From NCBI GenBank assembly GCA_037447655.1, contig JBBHKE010003373.1:40001-104000 (forward strand): DNA of 64,000 nucleotides. The letters run 5' to 3'. Position 1 is the first letter of the stretch. Every line of letters begins with the position of its first letter. The position numbers and the translations under genes were made by a program. The stretch is from Zygnema cylindricum (lineage: Eukaryota; Streptophyta; Zygnematophyceae; Zygnematales; Zygnemataceae). Positions 22,992 through 34,548 of the stretch are shown piece after piece. A model generated the notes under the pieces. It searched no databases. It saw only the letters and a program-made list of their open reading frames with translations, and had not been told where the DNA came from.

Positions 22992-25029
22992 ATTTTGTTA
23001 CCGCAAACCTTGGTCGACCGTGTGAATTGTTTTTTTTTTTTTGACGGTTGATGTTCGAAAGTGCGACACTTTTTAAACCGGCTGCTACAATATATTCGCA
23101 AGTCAAAGTTGTTTGACGGATTGACGGTCAAATCTAGACTCAACGGTACGTAAGTTGTACTTATGTGTACTTAGAATGTATGATCTTTGACAAGCTGACG
23201 CAACTATTGTACATCCGCGCAGCAAAAATTGGCACCGTGATTAGCATTTTTTTTTTTTGCCACTTAAAACATCTTTTACCCGTACACATTTGTCATATTT
23301 TTAATTTGAGACCGCCAATCAGAATCTGGGAATCTTAAATTTCAATCGCAACCATCAGATCCGCAATGTGTGCACGGAAAAAAAATGGTTTAAGTGGCTG
23401 AAAACACAGTAACACTAATAGCGATTCACGATACAGCAGTAAAAGCCTAGTTGTCCATTTCGTATGAATTTCGACTTTTTTACGTTTTACGTAGTATTCG
23501 TTACTTTCATATCGCTCGTTAGTTTTCATTGTACGATGTACAAAAACGCACAAAAACTGTCCCCTTAACGTTAAAAAATTCTTAAAAAATCTTAGAACGT
23601 ACGAAAAACATACTGAAATGTACGGCACTGTAGGAAAAGTTCACCCTAAATAAATTACGAGTACGGATAATAAAAGGCACTTGCACTGTAATTTGTCGAA
23701 ATGTACGAAATGCACGGGAAGTATCCTAAACACCCTAAACCCCCCATTCAATAACCCTAAAAGTACCGAAATATATGGACGATGTAGATAGATGTACGAA
23801 AGATGCAAGTCCGTATAACTAAATTGTACTAAAACGTACAAAATGTACCCTAAAAATCTCAAAACAATAACTGTCAAAAGTACGAAAATATACAAACACT
23901 TTACGTTAATGTACGATAAAAGTTGGCTATTCAACAAAAATATATGAGAATGCATAAGAATAAACCCTAAAATTCCCTAAACCCCCCTTAAAAATCTTAA
24001 AAGTACTAAAATGCACAAAGACAGTACGCAAATGTACCAAATAGTATAGATACATAGTCTGGTACGCACTTTATTAAATTTTCATCATCGTTAAATTGCG
24101 TATCGTGTGTACTATTCGCGCGTTCTGTTTGTGCGTATTATGCGCACGGGACATCTACGAGTAAAAGACTAAAAAAGATTGGTAATTATCGATACATCGT
24201 TTTGAGTAAGTATCCCTAATAAAGTTTGTATATCGGTGTCAGATAATCGATATAAGTGTTGGTAAGAGGATTTTTTACTTTGAGTACGAACAATACACCA
24301 TTTAATCGCTACTGTCTAAGTTATCAATGTGTGCACGGTTAAAATTTAAATGGCGGGAAAACGTGAACATTGTCACAAGACAGTACGGGACATCGCCAAT
24401 CGCTATTAGCGTAATAGTTTCTTTAGCGTATATAAATAACTACCGTGGTTTATGCTAATTAAGAATTTAAAAGTTTTGAAAAAAAACATAAATTTTAATT
24501 GTTCAAGGGAATTGATCATGACAGTGATTATTTTGGTATCGCACAGTCACTTATGTCATTTTGTTAAAAAATATACGTTTGAAGTACATATTGGTACAAA
24601 TAAAATACAGTTGAGTACGAATTTGACGGTCAATCGGTTGGACAACTTTGACTTTTAAAATTAGTATTTCAACCGCTTAAAGTTTTGCCGCGCTTGCGGA
24701 CGTCAGCCGTCATAGTAAAATTAACAATTCACACGACCGGCGAACATTTACAGAAACAAAATTGCGGCAACCACATGTAAATAAAAGTGTTGCAGATAGT
24801 CACTTTTTGTCTTTACGTGAGCTCCACGGTGAGAGCACTTGGCCGCAAAATTGAAATTGAATCGTCTAAGCGTTACATTGAACTTAGCCGCATAGTAAAA
24901 TTAAACCTCTTAAACCTAAACTGAACTAATGTAAGTTTTGGAGTGAATTAAAAATCACGAAACGAAATTTTGTTGTCAATGTAAGAATGTTGATTCGTAG
25001 ATAGTGTGGCTCGACTTCGTCGCGCGTGA
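22992..25029. other. Non-coding AT-rich stretch with dispersed CCCTAAA motifs
   Basis: No protein, RNA gene or LTR could be recognised. CCCTAAA or ACCCTAAA occurs repeatedly between 23640 and 23990 (for example 23643, 23731, 23964), mixed with GTACGAAA motifs. The last five bases, CGTGA (25025-25029), are the target duplication of Copia-2. Confidence 0.5.
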
Positions 25030-26034
25030 TGCAATTCTGTTTCCTCCACTGGACTACAGAATTCAAGAAGCCTCTAAGTAGTATTTAACTTACCCACTTT
25101 CAGCCACAACCACTGTTGCCTAAGCACACAAATTGTCAATCTAACAGCACCTTTGTGCAGTTTGGACTCCCCTAAGTTTGTAGCAAAAAAAATTACCAAA
25201 AACGGCCAACTAGCTGGTAAGTTATGAGGTGGCAAAGATGCCAATTTATACAAACTCTCAAAGAGAGAGGTGACTGTCTACGAATAAATGCTAAGTCCTA
25301 CTTCTCTCTCACAACCCCTATCTACTAAAGTACGACCCAATCAAATTACTGTAAAGTACAAAAATGTACTACTGCCGATGTCGTTTTTGTACGGCCTGTG
25401 TACGACAAGGCCATTGAGTGGACGCGTGTCCACATGTTACTCTTCCGTATGTTCTCCGGAATTCTCGCGACCAAATAATATCTCTCCACATGGCGCCAGG
25501 TCATGCCACGTCCAGAAATGCCAAAGTGACTTTTTTGGGATCTCGACGACGTTATGTGCCGTTGGATAATAACCCAACATTAAATGTTAGCCGTCGAAAT
25601 AAATGTCTGATTCATTTGTTTCGTGCGGGATCACGTTCAAACTAGATATTAACTTGTTCTATGTCCCTTCATTTATATGTCCATTAATCGGATGAAAGAT
25701 CATAATACAGTTTAAGTAATAATCACACCCTATATACATTAACGAACTCATACGACAGACTGGTTAGAGCTGACAACTACGCCGCGCTTTGCAAGTCGGA
25801 GGTTTGAGTCTTGCCGGACTCAATCTTTTTGTTGATAGTGACTTATGTCACTCTTCAATCCTGCCTATAGAGCTGAGGCAGCCATGGCTCCATCACTCTC
25901 TCTTTCTTTCAAGGACTACAACAGGTATAGGGTATAGAGGAAAGAAGTGGAGGCAGACTGCCTGCGTTTTTTTTTTTTTTTTATTAAGCCATTCAAACTT
26001 TGAAAATACTCTAAAAAATCTAGTGATTTCAACA
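25030..26034 (-). repeat. Copia-2 3' LTR (family 1, copy f)
   Basis: 1005 bp. On the minus strand it runs from TGTTGAAATCACTAG at 26034 to AACAGAATTGCA at 25030. A tRNA-like module, sense on the plus strand, lies at 25752-25835 (GGTTAGAGC ... GGTTTGAGTC). The GTAC cluster is at 25330-25400, with TATA (rc TTTGTATAAATTGG) near 25250. The polypurine tract is to its right. Confidence 0.8.
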
Positions 26035-26077
26035 CTCCCTTTGTTTTCTTGTCTAACTTTAACTTCTCTTTCAATCC

Positions 26078-29000
26078 CTATTTTTCCCTACAATATTTGA
26101 ACTTGGGAGAGGGCACCTGTTTGGTCACCATGTTAGCCACCATTTCTTTATCAGACCTATACACAATATTCACAATTTTATTTTCAACTTTTTCCCTCAC
26201 GAAGCTCAATCTTATGTCGATATGCTTAGCTTTGAAATGATGTTTAGGATTGGCTGCAATTGGAATAGCAGACTGATTATCACAAAAGACTTCATGCACT
26301 CTCTCCTTCATATACCAGAGTTCTTACAACAATGACTTGACCCACATTAACTCTTTCACAGCAGAACAATAGGCGATATACTCAACCTCCATAGTAGACT
26401 GAACAACCACCTTTTGTTGCTTGCTGCTCCAACAACAAGCACCTTCTCCCACATACAACACATACCCAGAAGTGCATCTTCTCATAGGTGCGTCCCAATA
26501 ACTGGCGTCACTCCAAGTAGTGATGTCAGTGTGCTCCCCTCCCAAATGCAACCATAACTCTCTGGTTCCCTCGAGATATCTCATGACTATCCTGGCTGCC
26601 TCCCAGTCTCTCGTCATAGGATCATTAAGACTCCTACTGAGTACTCCAACTGCTGCGGCTATGTTTGGCCTGGTATAGTTTATATAGTATATTAGACTTC
26701 CTTCAACCTGTGTGTAGGGGATAAACTTCATAAATTCTCCCCTTCTGGACTAATTTGATCATCTAAGATTATCAATCCTCTTTCTACAATTCAATCACTT
26801 ACTTTTTTCAAGTCCATGGGAGTGGAACAACTGTTTGCCTTTTCCATGTGGTAGCAGAAAGAAGCATATTACCTATTGCTTCTTTCTGAGTAAGTTTGAT
26901 GATCATTTTCCCCCTCCCTCCCTCCATTTGAATTCCCAAAATATATCTTGCCTCCCCTAAATCCTTCATATCAAATCTGGATCTAAGACCTTTCTTTAAC
27001 TTATTGATCTTTTCCAAAGTTTTATTTAAACATCAGAAGATCATCCACATAAATTGCAATAAAAATCACACCATTTTCATCTTCAAACATATAGATAGAA
27101 TGGTCAGAGCTGATCCGGATATATCCCAGGCCGGTGAGAAACTCATCTAGTTTCTTATTCTACTGCCAAAGAGCCTGCTTTAGTCCATATAATGACTTTA
27201 TGAGCCTACACACTTTGCTCTCTTCTCCTTTCTCCATGAACCCCTCTGGTTGCCGCATGAATATTTCTTCCTCTAATTCACCATTAAGAAAGGCAGTCTT
27301 AATATCCATCTGGTGTATTTTCATGTCTTCCGCTGCCGCTAGACCTAGGAGAATCCTTACTAATGGGAACCAAACAACTGGAGCAAAAGTCTCCTCATAG
27401 TGAGTCCCCTCCTTTTGGGTGAACCCTTTTGTTACCAACTGAAATTTATATCTTTCAATGGTATTATCTGAGTTCAGTTTTAGTTTAAACATCCATTTAC
27501 ACCCTATCGTTTTTTTTTCCGGAAGATAGTCCATTAGTTCCCAAGTATTTGCTTCCATCATGGAGGCCATCTCATCATTTATGACTCTAATCCATCTGTC
27601 TTTCTCCGCACTGTTCACTTCTTTCGAGTATGACTAAGGCTCATCTCGGTGAGATATCTTAGCTACCTTATGAGCTGCCTGTTTTTCTTATATTCTTTTG
27701 TTGTACCTTCTTCCTCTTTCAAACTCCGAAGCTGGAATGGAAGGAAGTCTTTGATTTCTCCTTACTGTCCCATTGGCTCCCCTATCCATGGAACCTGGTT
27801 CCGGTTCCTCCTCTTTTGTCTCCTCGAAGTCCATAAGAATATGTGAGTTTTCCGATGGATCTCTTGTAACTTGGATCTCCTCTGAATCTGCAATCATTGA
27901 TTCACTCATGTCTATTTCGGGAATGACCGAGTTCTCCTCACTTTCAGACTTAAATCTGATTCTTGTTTTCTAAGTTTATTTGAAGGGGTCTTATGACTTC
28001 CCTTCTTCTATGACAACTAGGTGTTTGACCAGAATGATATCTTTGTTTGCTTAGTCATAGACTCTATATCCTTTCACATCTTCATCAGATCCTACAAAGT
28101 ATCCAGGTTTTCCCTTAGCATCTAGTTTCCAGTTTTTTCTATCCGTGTCAAGATTGTAAACTTGGCTACATAATACTTTTAGGTGAGAGATATCTAATTT
28201 TTTTCCTGCCCATCTCTCATAAGGTATCATTCCTTGTAGGAAAGAGGTTAGGACTCTATTCCTAATGTAGTTGGCACAGTTTATGGCTTCTGCCCAAAAT
28301 CTCTTTCCTATTTTGTTGTCGGCCAACATACTGCATACACTATCTCATGGTGTTCGGTTTAACCTCTCAGCTTCCCCATTTTGTTCTAGGCTATATGGTT
28401 AAGTTTTTTGGTGCTGAACTCCCTCATCTTTCAAGTTTTCCTCAAACTAGTAAGAGGTATATTCTCCCCCATTATCACTCTTTATTCTCTTAATGGGGGT
28501 TCCATGCAACTTCTCAATCTAGACGCTAAATTCTTTGAAGTAAGTTGGTGTTTCAGACTTTGTTTTTAGGAAGTAGACTTTAGAGTATATAGACTTGTCA
28601 TCGGTAATTTTCAACATAAAACCGAAGGTACTTTTGCAAGTCCCCAGATATCTGTGTGGACCAAATCTAGTGTTATCTCACTCCTATATGTGGCGGCTTT
28701 GGGAAAAAGTAGTCTGTGAGCCTTACCTTGAGCACAACCACTTGAATCATCCACCATTTTATTACCCCCAAACTGAATGCCTTCTACTACACTAAGCTTC
28801 TTTGTTTTCCTGAGCCTATCAAAATGCACATGCCCCTACCGCTTATTCCAAATCATCAACTTTGGAACACCAACAAAGTAAGCATTCTTCTTTTCATTAC
28901 TCAAGGTAAGCCTAAAAAATTCTTTGGCTACCCTTATCTATCGTGAAGTAGACTTCATCCCCATACTTAGCTGTAAAGACTCCGTTTATAGTGAAGGTAT

Positions 29001-29440
29001 CAAACTCTTTGTCATCTTAGACAGACGTAGAGACAAGATTTCTACTCAGTTGAGGAATGTAAAGTACATATGAGAAGGTGAGTATAGAAGTCTTACCCTC
29101 CACTAAGACTTTCAAGTCCACCGACCCCACTAGATGTGTAGTAACCACTCTCCCATCCCCATACTCTATCTCTACAATATGGATCTTTCTTAGCTTAGTA
29201 AAAAGGTGCTAATCACGACACATACGCATGGATGCACTTGAGTCGAGGATCCATCCTTCCTGTGGAGCTTCCCATATTGCTTCGACGGCACACTTCTATT
29301 TCCGAGTGATCTCCTTCTCCTCCAAACTCTCGTCAAGAAGAAGCTCCCCATCCTCCTCCTCAGATGACTCGTCCTCGGTCTCTCTTTTTGTTGTCTATAG
29401 CCATTTTCAGCCATGGATTTCCCCTTGGAAGCACCATAGA
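26078..29440 (-). pseudogene. Copia-2 pol: RNase H, RT, integrase, protease (decayed)
   Basis: Read right to left. Protease is at about 29222-29262 with WILDSSASM, a D-S-S variant of the usual D-[ST]-G. The integrase zinc region is at 28611-28829 (CAQGKAHRLLFPK). The integrase C-terminal part at 28051-28329 has FWAEAINCANYI and VGSDEDVKGYRVYD, and the RT at 27160-27618 has GCKWMFKLK and EETFAPVVWFP. RT continues to 26808, then RNase H at 26324-26731 and 26078-26311 (WSDASYWD, DNQSAIPIA). Stops and frameshifts are frequent. Very similar to Copia-1, from which its intact Trp codon identifies the Copia-1 stop. It cannot encode active enzymes. Confidence 0.85.
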
Positions 29441-30404
29441 CTACCCCAAAACAACATACTTCGATTCAACTCAGAATTCTACAGAATTACCAAACCAAGC
29501 TGAAAGTACACTAACAGATATTTCATAGGACACTCACTATTCCCAAAAAATCTTATATAAATATACCAGCCAGAATTCCCACATCACCCAGTCAAAGTTG
29601 CAGAAAAACAACTTGCCAGAACTTTGATAAATCTGACCAACTTCACAATGAAGCCCCAAGCAAACCGGACACACAATAGGTATGAAAATTTGTCAAAATA
29701 TTTTCAATACAAGGAGGAACACACATGCAAAATGTTAGAAAATTTTGCCAATACATCTGAGAGCAATCCTCAGTTGAAAATTACCAAAAAGAAGCAAAAA
29801 CAGTTTTTGTCCAAAATTCCAAAGTCTAAAAATGACTAAGTCCTACAAATATACACTACAACTTACTACTAACTGTACGGAGGCATACCAGCCGTACGTA
29901 ATCAATCAACTAACTCTATTAATGTGAGTGTACCTGAGACCTACACTAATATTTAATACACAGGACAAATCACTGTTAAATACTTAGTCTTACGAATTCC
30001 GTCAAACGAATCGTGACCGTCCAAAGTAAATATCATGTGATGGACGCGATTTCGCGTCCCTCACCAAACTGACGGCGCCGCCGTCCGTAGATCTTATTCG
30101 GCATCCTTGATGTCGTGTCGCGTGGTCACACAATCCACTTGACGAAGTGATGTCATCTCATCCAAATTAATCCGTACCTTTGACTTACACATTTCGTATA
30201 TTTTCATATGTTTGTTCGTGCCACTCAAATAGTTCCGTACGTCCCAAAACATGTAGTACCATTACTCCCCCAACCCGCAAATCCATTCGAACCTCCACAG
30301 TAAATCCAAATATCATACGCATTAAAATCGCGTACTGTACTCACGAAAAATTGTGTACGCACGAAACGACGCGTACGCACGAAACTAACTTTTCAAAAAC
30401 AACA
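29441..30404 (-). mobile_element. Family-2-like LTR insertion in Copia-2
   Basis: On the minus strand it begins at 30404 with TGTTGTTTTTGAAAAG, TTAGTTTCGTGCGTACGCG and further TTTCGTGCGTAC repeats, as in the family 2 LTR at 11436, including the GGAGGTTCGAATGGATTTG stretch. The remainder has diverged. A TATATAAATATACC motif lies near 29551. The left boundary is uncertain. Confidence 0.5.
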
Positions 30405-30940
30405 CTATTTGCTTCCATGATAGAAGCCATCTCATTATTTATGGCTCTAATCCATCTTTCTTTCTCTGGACTATTCACTGCCTCTAAGTAAGACTGAGGC
30501 TCATCTGGGTGAGATAGCTTAGTTACCTTATGAGCCGTTTGTTTTTCCTGTATCCTTTTGTTGCTCCTCCTTCCTCCCTCAAACTCTGAAGTTGGAATAG
30601 ATGGAAGTCTTCGATTTCTTCTCACTGTCTCATCGCCTCCCTTGTCCAATGAAGCCATTTCTTGTCCCGCTTCTTCTATCTCCTCGAAGTCCATAGGAGT
30701 ATGTGAGGTTTCCGGTGAGTCTCCTGTATCTTCGATCTCCCCTGAATCTGTAATCACGGTTTCACTCATGTCCCTTTCGAGAATGACCGAGTTCTCCTCA
30801 CAGTCGGACTCAAATCTGATTTTTATCTTCTTTGTATATTTGAAAGGGTCAAATGACTTCCCTTCATCCATGACAACTAAGTGTTTGACCAGAATGATAT
30901 CTTTCTTTGCTGAGTCATAGACTCCATATCCCTTAACATC
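30405..30940 (-). pseudogene. Copia fragment (integrase tail to RT start) trapped between family-2-like LTR starts
   Basis: About 178 codons, uninterrupted, from DVKGYGVYDSAKKD to INNEMASIMEAN. They match the linker between integrase and RT of Copia-1. Both neighbours are family-2-like LTR sequence, and one minus-strand frame (30341-31201, 286 codons) reads through gag remnant, LTR, this fragment and LTR. It looks like either a captured gene fragment or the product of deletions within nested elements. I regard the fused frame as accidental. Confidence 0.7.
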
Positions 30941-30991
30941 GTGTATGCACGAAACGACGCGTACGCACGAAACTAACTTTTCAAAACAACA
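30941..30991 (-). repeat. 51-bp family-2-like LTR start fragment
   Basis: Minus strand: TGTTGTTTTGAAAAG, TTAGTTTCGTGCGTACGCG, GTCGTTTCGTGC, then an abrupt change into Copia codons. Same start as the copy ending at 30404. Confidence 0.65.
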
Positions 30992-31248
30992 CTTTTCACT
31001 TTTGTGACCACAAGTGCCTTCTTCTTCCCTCCAAAAGAACCCGCTCCACAGTTCTCTTGGAGCCTCAGCTCCGACAACTTGACACAATCCACTATGAAGT
31101 GTCTCGGCTTTTTGCAAAAGTGACAAAGACCCTTTGGGGGCCTCGGTCCTCCAGACTGATCTCACGCTCTTTTGTACGGTTTCTTTGGATCCTTCCCCCA
31201 TCGTTTTCCTCTTGCAGTTAGAGCTTGGATGCTCTTTCCCCCTCTCCT
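30992..31248 (-). pseudogene. Copia-2 gag, C-terminal part with zinc knuckle
   Basis: One minus-strand frame contains CHFCKKPRHFIVDC, a C-x2-C-x4-H-x4-C nucleocapsid knuckle, then GSFGGKKKALVVTKVK before the LTR fragment at 30991. It joins the gag piece at 31763-32247 once the TRIM is removed. Confidence 0.7.
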
Positions 31249-31353
31249 TGTTGGATTGGCACGTGAAGCCGGTCTAATACGGGGTAGAATATGGAAATAA
31301 CCATACTCGAGCCGCCCGTAATAAATGGGTATGGACCCGCCAGTCTCAACATC

Positions 31354-31425
31354 GAGCTGGTGGCACAGTGGTAGTGCGTTCGCAGCTGAAGTGAAAGGTC
31401 CCAGGTTCGAACCTTGGTCTGCTCA
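31354..31425 (+). ncRNA. tRNA-like domain in TRIM 5' LTR
   Basis: 72 nt with D-arm GCAC/GTGC, anticodon arm TTCGC/GTGAA, T-arm CCAGG/CTTGG (T-loop TTCGAAC) and a 7-bp acceptor with one mismatch. A-box TGGCACAGTGG and B-box GGTTCGAACC. Transcription by Pol III is inferred, not shown. Confidence 0.65.
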
Positions 31426-31638
31426 ATTTTCCCAAGTGTGGGACATGCCGAATCCCAGATTTCTAGGAAATCTAACATGGTATCGGAGCCAGCGGGATTG
31501 CGGATGGTTTGACCGGCTTTCCCGTGAGGGGGGTGTTGGATTAGCACGTGAAGCCGGTCCAATACGGGGTAGAATATGGAAATAACCATACTCGAGCCGC
31601 CTGTAATAAATGGGTATGGACGCGCCAGTCTCAACATC

Positions 31639-31710
31639 GAGCTGGTGGCACAGTGGTAGTGCGTTCGCAGCTGAAGTGAAAGGTCCCAGGTTCGAACCCT
31701 GGTCGGCTCA
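31639..31710 (+). ncRNA. tRNA-like domain in TRIM 3' LTR
   Basis: A full cloverleaf of canonical dimensions: 7-bp acceptor (GAGCTGG with TCGGCTC, then A), D-arm GCAC/GTGC with a 7-nt loop, 5-bp anticodon stem, 5-nt variable loop, and a perfect T-stem CCAGG/CCTGG. By position the anticodon is CTG, but residue 33 is G and not U, so decoding function is doubtful. Confidence 0.7.
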
Positions 31711-31762
31711 ATTTTCCCAAGTGTGGGACATGCCGGATCCCGAATTTCTTGGAAATCTAACA

Positions 31763-32247
31763 CTCCTAATCTCCATTATGTTATCCTGCACAAGTATCAT
31801 CCGGACCACTGTGTCCCACTTCCATGAACTGTCGGTCATTTCTTGTACTTGGTACACTATGTTTTCATACCCGTCGGGTAACTTCATGATGATAGTGTTA
31901 ACTTTCATCTTCGTTGTACCTGTCCACTCGGAACTCTCCATCTCCATATACAAACAAGAAAGATCATTTCAATAGTCTAACATCTTTCCCCATTTGTAAG
32001 TATAATTCCCTAACTTTTGTTTGGCCAAGTGGAGCTCTTGAATAGTACCAGCTCTATAGATTTCCACCAAACTCATCCACAACTCCTCGGCCTTGTAAAT
32101 GTGAAGATGGGGGGTTGCCAAAGCTTGAGTGAGGTGTCTTAGATAGGAATTTTTGGCAGTTATGTTGATTTCTTCCCACGTTTGGGTATCGTTCTCCGCG
32201 GTCTTCACCGCCGCGTCTTTGGGTGCCGTGGTAATAGGAGTAATAGG
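31763..32247 (-). pseudogene. Copia-2 gag, middle part
   Basis: Minus-strand frames give TAENDTQTWEEINI, AEELWMSLVEIYRAGTIQEL, LAKQKLGNYTYKWGKMLDY and VNTIIMKLPDGYENIVYQVQ, typical of the Copia gag (UBN2-like) helical region; one stop and one frameshift. At 32247 the frame is cut by a family 1 LTR and resumes in frame at 41773 or 45147. Confidence 0.8.
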
Positions 32248-33373
32248 TGTTGAAATTTAAGTGTGTTTTGGTCTGTATTAGGATAGAAAAGAGCAGAGGC
32301 AGTCTGCCTCTAACTCCCTTTTCTAAACCCCCACACTTGTTGTAGTCACTGAAGGTGGATAAAGAGCTAGAGCCATGGCTGCCTAGGCACTCTAGAGAAA
32401 CAGGGAGTAGCTTTGGTAGTTTTACCAAAAAGGAGATTGACGGACCCAGGATTTGATCGAGGTACCTAGCGTTTGTCAATCTGCTTGTAGCCTTTAGCTT
32501 TGGCCCATAGACTCGGCCCGGTGCTAGGTTTGATAGACACTTAAACGTTGACACGTAGACTAATTCATTTAACGTAACAAATAAGATTCTCAACACATAG
32601 ATACAGTTAGATTCAGTTAAAATTAGGATAGCGCACGAAACAAATGTGCGGCGTATTTATTTCGACGGCTAAAATTAAATGCCGGTCTTTATTGGACGGC
32701 CATGGTAGGAGCCGATATTGCGGAGTGGGCGTTTTGGCGTTTTTTTGTTGCCGCCACTTCGAAGGACACGTGGCAACATCTTACGGGTTTGCGAAATCTC
32801 CGGAGCGCACGATAATAAGTCGGAACATGACAAAAGTCACCGCTATGGCCATGCAGTATAAATGGCGTACAAAAAGTACTCCGACACATGTACTTTATGT
32901 ATGGTACAGTCCTGTGATTCGTGCCGTACCTCAGTAGTAGAGGGTTTAAAGTGGGGTTTAGGACTTAGAAAAATAGTAGGTAGACCCTTATCTCCCAGAG
33001 AGCTATTGTACAAAAGGTCAATTTTGACCCTTCATAACTTACTGCTCGAGGAGCAAATTCAGAGATTATTTTTGTTGCGAACTCAAGGGAGTCCAAGCTA
33101 CACAGGGGTGTAGTCGGTTAGAGTGTTTGCGTGCCAGGGCGGCTGCATTTCTAAGGGATAGTCAAAGTGGGGAATATTATCCAAAAGTCATATTCTAACT
33201 TTGCATTTTGTGGTAGAACTGAGCACACAGAAAGTCTTATTACACAAAGGTGTAGCTATTATGGGGTTCTGATTGTTAAAGGGTCAATCATTTGGGTTTT
33301 AAATCAACTTGAAGTTTGCACTATCTGGATAAGCTTCTTGTGAGTCGCTTACTCTGAGGACCAATGGAGGGCT
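32248..33373 (+). repeat. Family 1 LTR (copy g) inserted in Copia-2 gag; last 10 bp displaced to 41763-41772
   Basis: Starts TGTTGAAATTTAAG after ATAGG (32243-32247). It contains the antisense B-box module (about 32438-32465), the GTAC cluster (32865-32935), TTGTACAAAAGG at 33007 and CCAATGGAGGGCT at the end. The expected end (TTTCA, then ATAGG) is not here but at 41763-41777, and again at 45137-45151. Together they give an LTR of family length (1136 bp) with target duplication ATAGG, interrupted by the insertion 33374-41762. Confidence 0.75.
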
Positions 33374-34548
33374 TTGACATGCCGCATCGTGTCGGTAGCT
33401 CGCGTGCAGGATACCATGCCCGCACGTGCGATACTCAGCGCGCGCGCACGATATTACGCACGCACGCACGATATATCTCATGCACGCACAGTATTTCTCA
33501 CGCACGCGCAGTATTTCTCACGCACGCGTGGTATTTCACACGCACGCACGGTTTAGGGCACGCGCGCGCGATTTTATGCATGCACGCGCGATTTTAGGCA
33601 TACACGCACGATTTTGGCACGTGTGCATAATTTTTGTTAGCACGTGCGATATCACGCCGGTTCATTTATTTATATATTTGGTGAAATGTACTAATTTCGT
33701 GCTAGACGTTTCGTTTCGTGCGCAGTTAACACACTTTTCCAGTATTTCGTGCGATACCTTTTATTTCGTGCGTAGGTACTAGGATTTCGAAGTATGGACG
33801 TGGAGTATCAATTTGAGGCAAATCGCGATTTTTGGGCGACGTTTCGATACACCATTTATTTATTTATTTAAGTCGCGAACCCATGTAGGTTCGCGCGCAC
33901 ATGTTGTTAGGGAGGGTTTTTACCCTCAGACGGTGGATTTTGTAAGGCCTACGGCAGAAGATGTTGGCCGCCTATTGGCCAACATCTTAAGTAGTTTCAT
34001 GCATGTAAAGTAGACTAGACGTAGGCTAATTTTTCTTAGGCCTAGCGTAGCTCTTACTTAGCCTAATTCTCAGACTTAGAGAATTTAGCGTTTGGACAAA
34101 TTTTTTCTCTTGGCGGCTTAACTTCTCTTTTGCTCACTCTCACCAATTGCCCATGTGTCTTTCTTCTCCTTGCTAGCTAGCTGTAGAGGCTAGATAGAGT
34201 AAGACTATTCTCCTTGTTTTTGTGCCCTCGTTTTTAATCCACACGGCATAAGGCCACGTCCGGAAGGTTTTCCTCCAAAGTTTGTCAATTGGTGGAAGTG
34301 TGAGATTGGAGATCGTGAGGGAGCACATCTGGACCTTTCTGTGCCTTCCTCAAGCAGCTTGACGGTTTGGTTGTGTGTTTGTGTCTTGTTTGTATTTCGG
34401 TTGGCTTGAAAAGAGTGTATTTTTGATCGGATTTGGATTTTCCCTTGTTCCGGTTGGAATATTTCTTGCTTTGCTGTCGTAACGAGATAACTCTTGTAGA
34501 GAATGTGATAAAGACCAGAGAGCCTAGTGGCTACCTCCTGGCTTAGCA
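33374..34548 (+). repeat. Module Y, first copy (LTR part of family 3)
   Basis: From ATGCCGCATCGTG to GGCTTAGCA; recurs at 40418-41527 and, truncated, at 44414-44901. Its first 250 bp is a minisatellite of about 20-bp units (TATTTCTCACGCACGCGCAG and relatives, 33420-33640) with alternating purine-pyrimidine runs. The repeating S-H-A-R peptides in its open frames are a by-product of the minisatellite. Confidence 0.7.

Larger units (their letters stand above)
31249..31762 (+). mobile_element. TRIM (miniature LTR retrotransposon) with tRNA-like LTRs, target duplication CTCCT
   Basis: Two 229-bp LTRs (31249-31477 and 31534-31762) start TGTTGGATT and end AAATCTAACA. The 56-bp internal region holds a primer site TGGTATCGGAGCC (31478-31490, iMet 3' end type) and a polypurine tract GTGAGGGGGG just before the second LTR. 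CTCCT occurs at 31244-31248 and 31763-31767. There is no coding capacity, so mobility depended on another element. The LTRs differ at roughly ten positions, so it is not very recent. It lies inside the Copia-2 gag. Confidence 0.93.

Noticed and set aside
31354-31710. Calling the TRIM cloverleaves tRNA-Gln(CTG) genes
   Set aside because: Position 33 is G instead of the near-universal U and the sequence sits inside LTRs; annotated as tRNA-like domains.
33299-33782. Histidine/arginine/threonine-rich repeated peptides
   Set aside because: By-product of the CACGCACG minisatellite in module Y; several frames are open for the same reason.
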